The notes under the pieces: generated by a model
Seen by the model: the letters and a program-made list of their open reading frames with translations, nothing else
Database searches by the model: none
What the model was told of the DNA's origin: nothing
DNA from: Actinomycetota bacterium
GTDB taxonomy: Bacteria > Actinomycetota > Acidimicrobiia > Acidimicrobiales > Ilumatobacteraceae
Direction: 5' to 3'
Assembly (NCBI GenBank): GCA_009705435.1
Contig: WLTJ01000041.1
Span: 1-9,688, forward strand
DNA length: 9,688 nucleotides
Translations under genes and position numbers: made by a program
Shown here: positions 1-6,470 of the stretch, in pieces
Numbering within the stretch: position 1 is the stretch's first letter
How the letters are laid out: the number at the start of each line of letters is the position of its first letter

Positions 1-1053
1 AATGTTTTGAAGAGCGATCTCAATTTCTCTCACATGGTTCCAAGCCCGATAGCTATGGGAATTCGTTGCCGACTTGATGACTGGCTCAAGCGCAACCCTG
101 GCTGGTGGGCCGAAGCCACGCACCCTCAAGCAACGCGTATCGATGAACTTTTACGACCAGTCGCCAATGACCCCCATGTCGCCGGAAAACTTATTGATGA
201 CACTTCTTTTCTTGCCCCACTTATTTACGGAGCACATGACACATCAATCATTGCAAAACTGTGGATATCTGCCACCGACCCGCGTACGACAACAACTCAC
301 ATTGCCGGCCAACGAATCATTCGCCTTGTTCGCGCCGTCTTTGAGGAACATGATTGGAATGATGGCATTGCCCCAACGTGGAATGACCTGATTGATCAAC
401 GACGGATTGAAAAAGAAGTGAAGGATCTCTTGGGACAAGTCATCGCCCCATGGCAAATGCAATTCAGTGGTTTGGCCCACCAGTGGAACTGGGATGTACA
501 AGAAGGTCTCGTACGACTGCGCGATGTTGCCCATTCTCGGTCGGCGGCACTTGCTCTCGCCAACGGATTGGCCGATTCATTATTACTTAATCTTCGGGTC
601 CTACCGCTGAATAGGCAATTACGACTTCAGCACATTGATGACGTGGCTTTCAGCATTGGATCCTCCACTGAGATTTTTCAGAGAGCGAAAATTGATCAAG
701 CAGAATTTCAAGCCTCCAATATCGCAACCCTGCTATCACTACCCTCTCAATCACCGCTCCGAGTACCGTGGCCATTATCGCTCGCTGTCTCTCAAGCCAC
801 TCGCTCGCTCGCACGGGTCTTTGATGATTCCGATGAGGTCACTAAAACATCAGCGATTGACAAGATCAAGAGCCGTGAGGCCTTGGCCGCCATCGCCTAT
901 TCAGCGGTGTGGGTCTCGGCGCTTTCACAAGGGCGGATCAACGAGCAAACTCTTGAACCGCCCGCGGAAGTGCAACTTGAATTACAACACACATTTGACT
1001 CAATCATTAATCAAGCTGACAAAGGTGAACTATCAGCAATGATCAATGATTAG
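1..1053 (+). CDS. Unrecognised helical protein, 5' end missing
   Basis: The reading frame is open from the first base and ends at TAG 1051-1053, giving at least 350 residues. A TTG at 7-9 could act as a start, but no ribosome binding site can be judged at the edge, so I treat the gene as cut off at its 5' end. I do not recognise the family. The protein looks mostly alpha-helical and soluble, with no clear signal peptide or membrane segment. Visible points are a tryptophan-rich stretch near the start (DDWLKRNPGWW), a central part with several more tryptophans (APWQMQF, HQWNWDV), and an alanine-rich helix (AALALANGLADSLLLNL). The last 60 residues are also helical. The gene converges on the CopC-CopD gene and their stop codons overlap. 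No function is assigned. Confidence is high that it is coding, because the frame stays open for over 1 kb with ordinary composition. Confidence 0.8.
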   Translation, partial: NVLKSDLNFSHMVPSPIAMGIRCRLDDWLKRNPGWWAEATHPQATRIDELLRPVANDPHVAGKLIDDTSFLAPLIYGAHDTSIIAKLWISATDPRTTTTHIAGQRIIRLVRAVFEEHDWNDGIAPTWNDLIDQRRIEKEVKDLLGQVIAPWQMQFSGLAHQWNWDVQEGLVRLRDVAHSRSAALALANGLADSLLLNLRVLPLNRQLRLQHIDDVAFSIGSSTEIFQRAKIDQAEFQASNIATLLSLPSQSPLRVPWPLSLAVSQATRSLARVFDDSDEVTKTSAIDKIKSREALAAIAYSAVWVSALSQGRINEQTLEPPAEVQLELQHTFDSIINQADKGELSAMIND

Positions 1054-2675
1054 CCCGGAATCTGGATGTTGGTACTCAAGCGAATACTGCTCTGCGAATC
1101 AGGCTCAAGGAAAATCTCTAGTGTCCATAGCCCAGGGAACAAAATCCCAACCGAACCTGAGAAGTGATTGGGTGCAAGTTCCGTGACAGGCACAGCAATC
1201 GTCGGGACCTCCGAATCAGGGAGAGTGAGTCGCATCGTTATATTCTGCACAGGATCCAAAGCCCCACTCGGAGTACTGATCGTGACGTGAATTTCGTTAT
1301 TACCAGTCCGCCCAGGAGTCACGGCAATGTTGCTAATCGTGTCACCATTCACTGCTTGCACGAGATAGACCGAATCTGGTGCTGTCACTTCTGGCGAAGC
1401 AGCAACCAGTGAACTGGTGACGCCGAAAATGATCGCCACCAATCCCAACTCAAGAAGTAGAACACGTCGGATTGACACGCTGTGCCCACGGTGAATCAGC
1501 CATCTCGCCACGCCACCGAGGGTCACCACCGCAATCGCGATGGTGGTCTTGACCACAAGAGTTTTTCCCCACGTTGTCTCAGTGATATCGCTGAGAGCGG
1601 GAACCAAGTGCCATGTTTGCCATAGGCCTGAGAGAACCGCCAGCGGAATAGCAATTGTGGCCATTTTAGAAAATTTCCTGACGACCTCTGCAAAGTCGGT
1701 CTTCTTTGCCAAGAAAGCCATCGCCACTAATCCACCTGTCCACAAAATGACGCTCGCAAAGTGGACCGCATCGATAGCAATCGCCAAGTTTGAACTTGAT
1801 GAAGCGCTGGGGTGACCTGCTGCCGAGAAAGTCAAGACCACGCCAGCACCCAGCAAAACAGCGCTTGATCTCCACCACGAAGTTGCTGAACGGTGAAAGT
1901 TTTTACGCAATGCAATCAGGAGACCGAGAATCCCCAGCAGCAAGATCTCGCGAATCAGGATTGCCCGACCTTGGCGGGTGTCCAGGATATCGGACCACAG
2001 CGAAGTACTCCACACATCGGACCACTTGCCAGCGATCGCATAGGGACCCTGAGTGACAAATAATGTAACGGTGCTCGCGAAACTCAGTACCCAACCGAGA
2101 CCGACAACTTTTGCCAAGCGGCGCGAACGAATTCCTCCACCAACCATCATCGCTAGACAACCCAATATCAGGCATAAACCAGCGAAGCCAGCGAAACGCG
2201 CGATGCCCATGACCCACGACAAACCTGCCGGACCGCTTTGCCCCGACAAAACATTATTGATCAAGTCTTGTGTGGCCAGCACTCCCTCAGCAGACCCAAT
2301 TTGAAAGGTGTACGCCCCATCTATCGCATGTCCATCATCAGACAGAGCGCGCCATGCCACGACATACAGACCATCAGGGATATTGGGCACTCCACCAGCA
2401 ATCAAAACCGCTGGATCCTCGGGTGATACCAGGGCTTCACCCACGACGATGCGTTGTCCATCTTCGTTATACATCTCGATTGAACGCGCCACAGGCGTCA
2501 CTGCTTCATTGAAATAAAGAATGATTTCCTTCGGGGCTGATTGCATGACCTCAGCAGGTGCCGGAGATGATGAATCCAACTCACCATGCGCCAAAGCTGG
2601 CGACGCCCACAGCAATGAAATAAATGCTCCAGCCAACAAAACTTTTACTGTACGAAGTTTCAAGATTCTCCTCAT
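1050..2675 (-). CDS. CopC-CopD fusion, copper resistance/uptake membrane protein
   Basis: A 541-residue envelope protein in three parts. A signal peptide (about 1-29, ending in ASPALA) should be cut so that the exported chain begins with His30 (HGELDSSSP). In CopC proteins this N-terminal His is a Cu(II) ligand. A CopC domain follows to about residue 127 and carries the DDGH motif (His116) and a typical FQIG end. A CopD-type membrane domain (about 152-425) has roughly eight hydrophobic segments, including DAVHFASVILWTGGL. The last 110 residues form an extra beta-rich domain, probably outside the membrane, that I cannot name. The family binds and moves copper across the cell membrane; the direction here is not shown. 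The ATG at 2675 overlaps the upstream stop (ATGA) and has no clear Shine-Dalgarno. An internal TTG at 2663, four bases after AGGAG, is an alternative start. The stop overlaps the convergent gene by four bases. Confidence 0.88.
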   Translation of the reverse strand: MRRILKLRTVKVLLAGAFISLLWASPALAHGELDSSSPAPAEVMQSAPKEIILYFNEAVTPVARSIEMYNEDGQRIVVGEALVSPEDPAVLIAGGVPNIPDGLYVVAWRALSDDGHAIDGAYTFQIGSAEGVLATQDLINNVLSGQSGPAGLSWVMGIARFAGFAGLCLILGCLAMMVGGGIRSRRLAKVVGLGWVLSFASTVTLFVTQGPYAIAGKWSDVWSTSLWSDILDTRQGRAILIREILLLGILGLLIALRKNFHRSATSWWRSSAVLLGAGVVLTFSAAGHPSASSSSNLAIAIDAVHFASVILWTGGLVAMAFLAKKTDFAEVVRKFSKMATIAIPLAVLSGLWQTWHLVPALSDITETTWGKTLVVKTTIAIAVVTLGGVARWLIHRGHSVSIRRVLLLELGLVAIIFGVTSSLVAASPEVTAPDSVYLVQAVNGDTISNIAVTPGRTGNNEIHVTISTPSGALDPVQNITMRLTLPDSEVPTIAVPVTELAPNHFSGSVGILFPGLWTLEIFLEPDSQSSIRLSTNIQIPG

Positions 2676-3355
2676 CCCATTAAGCCGGCAGGCGGCAGAC
2701 CTTCAATACTGACACGACCGAGCAACCAACCAAGGCGTTGAGCGGGAGCCAAGGTGCGAACTTGGCTGGGCAAGTCATTGAAACCCATAGGTCCATGAGC
2801 CTTGAACTGCATCGTCATCCCCGGTAGGTCATGACGCACATAGTTCAATGACCACGATTCAGGCCCATCACAGCCGAGTTCTGACAATCCCAAATCGCCC
2901 TGATGCACCTCGACCTCCCTCCAGCGTCGCAGTGGCAAATCAGCCACACTGGCTATCGCTCCAGAAACCATTCGCGCAGTACCGAACCAACCTTGACGAG
3001 CACTAGCGATGGCACCTTCAAGGTCATAAATTGAGCGACGCACATCCGCCACATGCTCTGTAGCTGAGCGCTGCGCGGCACCCTCAATGGCCGCCACCCG
3101 CGCCGACATTCCACCCTCATACTGATCAATGATCTGACCCTGCTCGGCGGCTAAAAAAATACGCCGAATGCTGTCACCTTGCTGAGTGATGTGGGCGAGT
3201 ACATGACCCACGGTCCAACCCTCTAACAACGAAGGCAATCTCACCATTTCGTCAGTCAAGGCCTCAAGATTAAGAAGTAGTTTTTGATGAGACTGGGCTA
3301 GTCCTTCAACGACACGATTCACAACAGCAGCATCGAAAGTATTCCCCACTCGCAA
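2672..3355 (-). CDS. Maleylpyruvate isomerase-family (DinB/MDMPI fold) protein
   Basis: A 227-residue soluble protein matching the mycothiol-dependent maleylpyruvate isomerase N-terminal family, a four-helix DinB-like fold with one metal site. The expected ligand pattern is visible: a His in LLEGWTVGHVLAH (His55, or His51) and the REVEVHQGDLGL motif supplying Glu147 and His151. This spacing resembles the zinc site of the Corynebacterium isomerase as I recall it. The C-terminus has the usual tryptophan and LLGRVSIEGLP ending. Most members of this family have no proven substrate, so maleylpyruvate itself is not implied; a thiol-linked transferase or isomerase role is inference. The longest frame begins with TTG at 3355. 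A GTG at 3349 is equally possible, and neither has a clear ribosome binding site. The stop TGA overlaps the CopC-CopD start codon, so the two are probably co-translated. An 86-base gap separates it from the B12 transporter genes upstream. Confidence 0.8.
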   Translation of the reverse strand: MRVGNTFDAAVVNRVVEGLAQSHQKLLLNLEALTDEMVRLPSLLEGWTVGHVLAHITQQGDSIRRIFLAAEQGQIIDQYEGGMSARVAAIEGAAQRSATEHVADVRRSIYDLEGAIASARQGWFGTARMVSGAIASVADLPLRRWREVEVHQGDLGLSELGCDGPESWSLNYVRHDLPGMTMQFKAHGPMGFNDLPSQVRTLAPAQRLGWLLGRVSIEGLPPAGLMG

Positions 3356-3441
3356 AACTGTAGTTGCCTTAGTGCTTATTGAGTGTGTTGAGTTGGCTAT
3401 GCCAGCAAAAAGTGCGCGTATCTCTGAAGCAAGCCTATTTC
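3356..3441 (-). other. Short intergenic gap between ATPase gene and isomerase-family gene
   Basis: The 86 bases carry no gene. No terminator-like hairpin followed by a T run is visible on the minus strand, so read-through from the transporter genes is possible. A direct repeat TTGAGT-GTG-TTGAGT (plus-strand reading, 3379-3393) and a TANNNT-type hexamer TACAGT close to the TTG/GTG start codons are the only patterns seen. The hexamer might be a -10 box giving a nearly leaderless mRNA, but no matching -35 box is visible. Confidence 0.3.
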
Positions 3442-4227
3442 TTAAGCAAGTGGGACTGTTCTGCGCGGTACAACAACGACGGTGCCATCTTCTTCATGAT
3501 GCACGCTGACTGAGACCCCGTAAAACTCTGACAAAGTTTCAGCCTTCAATACCTCTTGTGCCGGCCCGCTGGCCACGCAATGACCTTGATGAAGTAACGC
3601 TAAGCGATCGCTATAGAGGCCAGCCAAGGTGAGATCGTGCATCGCTGAGACAACAGTAAATCCGTGTTCACGGCGCAAACTGTCAACGAGTTCAAGGGCT
3701 TGCTGTTGATGACCAATATCGAGCGCTGCGGTGGGTTCGTCAAGCAACATGATTGGCGCCTCTTGAGCCAAAGCCCGTGCAATCACCAGTCGTTGTCTCT
3801 CGCCACCAGACAAAGTGCCCAAAGGACGCGTCGCAAAAGGCTGCAGATCAAGACGTTCAATAACTCGTTGAACCATCATCCGATCTTGCTTAGTTTCCTG
3901 ACCAAAATATCCGACATAAGGATTGCGCCCTAATAAGACATACTCAAAGGCAGTCATATCGTCAGGCATCGCCGGCGACTGGGGAACGTGAGCCACGAGT
4001 GCCGCACGTCGGCGCGCCGAACGCAAATTAAGCGGTGAACCGTCCACAAGAACACTTCCTGAATATGTCACCAGTCCGGCGGCTGAACGCAACAGCGACG
4101 ACTTGCCAGCGCCATTGGGACCAATCAGACACAGCCACTCACCTGGATGCACCGTGTCGTTGAAAGAAGTGACGGCTACGGAACGACCGTAGGAAACGCT
4201 GACATCAATAAAAGAAAGCGAACTCAT
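3442..4227 (-). CDS. btuD: Cobalamin-type ABC importer, ATP-binding subunit
   Basis: A 261-residue cytoplasmic ATPase that should power uptake through the neighbouring permease. All ABC motifs are present in order: Walker A GPNGAGKS (36-43), Q-loop glutamine in HVPQ (Gln83), signature LSGGERQ (139-145), Walker B IMLLDEP (159-165) and the H-loop AMHD (His197). The length and the tyrosine- and glycine-rich stretch between Q-loop and signature (LLGRNPYVGYFG) are typical of the iron-siderophore/B12/haem class. Sequence alone does not separate these substrates; the riboswitch ahead of the operon favours cobalamin. Its ATG overlaps the permease stop in an ATGA junction with no strong ribosome binding site, which suggests coupled translation. 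The TAA stop is at 3444-3442. The gene symbol follows context and is less certain than the family. Confidence 0.9.
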   Translation of the reverse strand: MSSLSFIDVSVSYGRSVAVTSFNDTVHPGEWLCLIGPNGAGKSSLLRSAAGLVTYSGSVLVDGSPLNLRSARRRAALVAHVPQSPAMPDDMTAFEYVLLGRNPYVGYFGQETKQDRMMVQRVIERLDLQPFATRPLGTLSGGERQRLVIARALAQEAPIMLLDEPTAALDIGHQQQALELVDSLRREHGFTVVSAMHDLTLAGLYSDRLALLHQGHCVASGPAQEVLKAETLSEFYGVSVSVHHEEDGTVVVVPRRTVPLA

Positions 4228-5279
4228 CGGGACGTACCTTGCCGTGAGCGCAACACCACGATAAAAAACGGTGCCCCGAGAAATGCGGTGACTACTCCTA
4301 TGGGTGTCTCTGCAGGATCAGACAAGATCCGTCCTGGGATATCAGCGATGATCAAAAAGGCTGCTCCGAACAAAACTGTGAGTGGCAAAATACGACGATA
4401 ACTCGATCCCGCTAAGAGCCGTACAACGTGCGGCACCACAATGCCGACAAAACCAATCAGACCGCTGACACTAACGACTGCTGCCGTCCCAAGAGTCGCG
4501 GCGATCACCACCGTGAGGCGAATGCGAGTCACTCGTGCGCCTAAAGATTGGGCTTCATCGTCGCCAACACGAAGTACATCGAGGAGGCGCCGATGCCACA
4601 GCAGCACTCCCGAACTGATGATCACATACGGCAAGACCAAACGCACATCACCCCACGTGGCTGTTGAAAGGCGACCAAGAATCCAGCTGTACACCTGACG
4701 GACAACATCGGTATTTCTTTGCAACATAAAAGTTTGCAACGCTGTCGCCAGCGATGTGACCGCAACGCCTGCTAGCACCAAAGTTGCCGAGGAGGTTTTG
4801 CTCGACCCAAAAGCAGACCCAACGGTGTAGGTCACAAGTACCGCTAGCAGACCACCAACGAAGGCCGCTAATGGCAGCGGGTCAATGGGCCATGATGAAC
4901 TCGCCGCCCGACCAGTCACAATCACAACCGTTGCACCGAGACCTGCTCCGCCGGCTACGCCAAGGAGATACGGGTCAACAAGCGGATTACGAAAGACTCC
5001 TTGGAATGAAGCGCCGGCTAACGACAACATGGCCCCGACAATGCCGGCCAGCACAACGCGCGGCATGCGAATTTGCCACAAAACGGTACTTTCGAGATTG
5101 CTTGCTCCTGAATGCACACTGATCCATGGGAGATGATCCAACAACTCGCCGGGAACTCTCCACCACACAGGACCCGCTGGGCCAATCATTGCCCCGAACA
5201 AGAAGGCACATCCGACAACGATGCACGCCACTGGCGTCCACCACGATCTTGGAAGTTGCAACTCCTTGTTCGGGATCAT
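4224..5279 (-). CDS. btuC: Cobalamin-type ABC importer, FecCD-family permease
   Basis: A 351-residue integral membrane protein with about ten hydrophobic segments, the usual number for BtuC/FecCD permeases, which work as homodimers. Family motifs are clear: RMPRVVLAGIVGA, then FQGVFRNPLVDPYLLG, GDDEAQSLG (about 239-247, near the coupling region that touches the ATPase), GLIGFVGIVVPHVVRLLAG, and ETPIGVVTAFLGAPFF near the end. Arg71, Arg74 and Arg295/296 sit where E. coli BtuC has the outer arginines that dock the binding protein; this is by motif comparison from memory. The start ATG at 5279 has a good AGGAG eight bases upstream, and that site overlaps the stop codon of the binding-protein gene. 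It overlaps the ATPase gene by four bases. The substrate is inferred to be cobalamin from the operon's riboswitch. Confidence 0.92.
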   Translation of the reverse strand: MIPNKELQLPRSWWTPVACIVVGCAFLFGAMIGPAGPVWWRVPGELLDHLPWISVHSGASNLESTVLWQIRMPRVVLAGIVGAMLSLAGASFQGVFRNPLVDPYLLGVAGGAGLGATVVIVTGRAASSSWPIDPLPLAAFVGGLLAVLVTYTVGSAFGSSKTSSATLVLAGVAVTSLATALQTFMLQRNTDVVRQVYSWILGRLSTATWGDVRLVLPYVIISSGVLLWHRRLLDVLRVGDDEAQSLGARVTRIRLTVVIAATLGTAAVVSVSGLIGFVGIVVPHVVRLLAGSSYRRILPLTVLFGAAFLIIADIPGRILSDPAETPIGVVTAFLGAPFFIVVLRSRQGTSR

Positions 5280-5287
5280 GACTCAAT

Positions 5288-5292
5288 CTCCT
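5288..5292 (-). promoter_or_regulatory. Ribosome binding site of the permease gene
   Basis: AGGAG on the minus strand lies eight bases before the permease ATG (5279). It shares bases with the TAG stop of the binding-protein gene (5293-5291), so a ribosome finishing the first gene uncovers or occupies this site. This is the sequence sign of coupling between the first two transporter genes. Confidence 0.75.
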
Positions 5293-6211
5293 ACGAGAGC
5301 GTTTTCAGGTACGCGTTAACGCCATCTGATAACACTTGGACAAACTCAACGAGGCGCGGGCCCCAACGAGACGCTACATCGTCGTCAAGTTCAACAATTC
5401 CCCCGCCTTGAACTGCCGAGAGAACTTCCCAACCTGGGCGAGCGGCAACGGAAGCGGCGGTGACTCCGCAGCATTTAGTGTCCGACAGGAAAATCATGTC
5501 GGGGTTCTGGCTGACGATGAACTCTGCGGATAACTGCGGATAATCGGTGTCGCCTTGCGTGGCATCAGCGATATTTTGCAAGCCGAGAGCCGCATAAATT
5601 GAACCAATAAAGGTGTTGCTCGTGACTGAATAATTCATGTCATCAAGTTCATGATAAAAAGAAATCGGCTCATCAAGTGCGGGTGCTTGAGCAATGATCG
5701 CGTCGATCTCACTCTTCATTGAAGTTGCCAAGGCAATTGCTTCATCACTATGTCCGACCGCAGCACCGAGATCCTCGATCTGTGCGTATGCCTCATCAAG
5801 AGTTGTTGGGGCACTGCAGACCCATGACTTGATTCCCACTGCCGTGAGTTGTTCGGCAAGACCTACGAAGTCATCACCGATCACAACGAGATCGGGCTCA
5901 TAAGCCGTTATCGACTCAACACTCGGTTCGTAGGCCGCAAGATCAGTGAGAACGCCTGCAGACTCTGAGGGATAATTAGACATTGAGTCAACGGCAATGA
6001 CTTGCTCACCGGCACCTACGGCAAACAAAATCTCCGTATGCGTCGCCGATAAGGAGATGATCTTTTGTGGAGCCTCAGAAACGACTTGCGTACACTCTGT
6101 GGAAACCCTGGTATCGCTTCCACATGCGACGGTGATTGACGAGAACGCCAGCAGCGTTCCGATGAGAACGCGTCGCGTTAATTTCTTGGCACTAAACTGA
6201 TTCGCTTTCAT
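5291..6211 (-). CDS. btuF: Cobalamin-binding lipoprotein of the ABC importer
   Basis: A 306-residue exported substrate-binding protein of the class III type (two lobes joined by a rigid helix). The N-terminus has basic residues (KKLTRR), a hydrophobic stretch and an SITVAC sequence, so Cys30 is the probable lipid-anchor cysteine, although threonine at -3 is not the ideal lipobox residue. TRRVLIG also faintly resembles a Tat signal. The binding domain starts at PQKIISLSATHTEILFAVG. Glu60 and Glu188 (in YHELD) match the two glutamates that dock such proteins onto permease arginines. WGPRLVEFV is typical of the end of the fold. I chose ATG 6211 because GGAGG lies eight bases before it. An in-frame ATG at 6226 would start ahead of that site and has no ribosome binding site of its own. 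It is the first gene after the cobalamin riboswitch, which supports B12 rather than iron or haem as ligand. Confidence 0.9.
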   Translation of the reverse strand: MKANQFSAKKLTRRVLIGTLLAFSSITVACGSDTRVSTECTQVVSEAPQKIISLSATHTEILFAVGAGEQVIAVDSMSNYPSESAGVLTDLAAYEPSVESITAYEPDLVVIGDDFVGLAEQLTAVGIKSWVCSAPTTLDEAYAQIEDLGAAVGHSDEAIALATSMKSEIDAIIAQAPALDEPISFYHELDDMNYSVTSNTFIGSIYAALGLQNIADATQGDTDYPQLSAEFIVSQNPDMIFLSDTKCCGVTAASVAARPGWEVLSAVQGGGIVELDDDVASRWGPRLVEFVQVLSDGVNAYLKTLS

Positions 6212-6215
6212 TGAA

Positions 6216-6240
6216 GCTTCCTCCATTGCTTTGAGGAAGC
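6216..6240 (-). promoter_or_regulatory. Shine-Dalgarno-masking hairpin of the B12 riboswitch
   Basis: On the minus strand GCTTCCTC (6240-6233) is followed by a nine-base loop (AAAGCAATG) and the exact complement GAGGAAGC (6223-6216). The 3' arm contains most of the ribosome binding site of the binding-protein gene, whose ATG is four bases further on. When folded, the hairpin would hide that site. No run of U follows, so control should act on translation and not on transcription termination. The pairing is read directly from the sequence; the regulatory role is inferred. Confidence 0.7.
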
Positions 6241-6284
6241 AAGAGGAGTGCGTGGAGCAGACGAGCCGTTCTACGCGATCCGCC

Positions 6285-6292
6285 CTTGCCTC
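6285..6292 (-). promoter_or_regulatory. Candidate antisequestor of the B12 riboswitch
   Basis: GAGGCAAG on the minus strand can pair with CTTGCTTC (6243-6236 on the plus scale) over eight positions with a single G-U pair. The target overlaps the 5' arm of the Shine-Dalgarno-masking hairpin, so both pairings cannot form together. This is the arrangement expected of an ON/OFF switch placed just after the aptamer. It is a by-eye prediction without energy calculation. Confidence 0.45.
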
Positions 6293-6299
6293 GAGGGTT

Positions 6300-6430
6300 G
6301 GTCATCGCACACAGATCAGGCGACCGGACTCGTCGTTATCAACTTTCGTTGAACGAACTACCGTTGCGGGACAGTGCCGGGATCTCACCGGACTTCGCTG
6401 TTTTCTATGCCGTCAGCTATTGCCGACGAG
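6300..6430 (-). ncRNA. Cobalamin riboswitch aptamer (RF00174-like)
   Basis: Reading the minus strand, the conserved core is unmistakable: GCGAAGTCCGGTGAGATCCC (about 6398-6379), then GGCACTGTCCCGCAACGGTA (6378-6359), and further on GACGAGTCCGGTCGCCTG ending near 6317. These are the GGTG, ACTGTCCCGCAACGGT and AGTCCGG..CCTG blocks that define B12 riboswitches. GCATA (6410-6406) and TGTGC (6311-6307) could close the aptamer. A hairpin of CGTCGGC and GCTGACG with loop AATA (6428-6411) lies at its 5' edge. The region between core and last block is short, so peripheral helices seem reduced. It sits directly ahead of the B12-type importer and should lower its expression when cobalamin is plentiful. 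The exact ends are approximate; the identity is confident. Confidence 0.92.
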
Positions 6431-6433
6431 AGC

Positions 6434-6461
6434 AAACTAGCACTCCTTGGTCGGGCGTCAA
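6434..6461 (-). promoter_or_regulatory. Candidate promoter for the riboswitch and B12 transporter genes
   Basis: On the minus strand TTGACG (6461-6456) is followed after 16 bases by TAGTTT (6439-6434). The first matches five of six bases of the -35 consensus, and the second fits the TANNNT pattern seen at many actinobacterial -10 boxes. An A-rich stretch (AAAGAAAAACT) precedes the -35 box. Transcription would start near 6427, right at the edge of the riboswitch. The promoter lies immediately after the stop of the upstream aminotransferase gene, which would let the importer be controlled separately from it. Confidence 0.5.
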
Positions 6462-6470
6462 AGTTTTTCT

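Noticed and set aside
3426..3450. Two copies of AAGCAAG near the end of the ATPase gene
   Set aside because: The repeat is seven bases, one copy lies in coding sequence, and there is no sign of an insertion or attachment site.
6216..6240. Reading the riboswitch hairpin as an intrinsic terminator
   Set aside because: The hairpin is not followed by a U-rich run and overlaps the ribosome binding site, so translational masking is the better reading.
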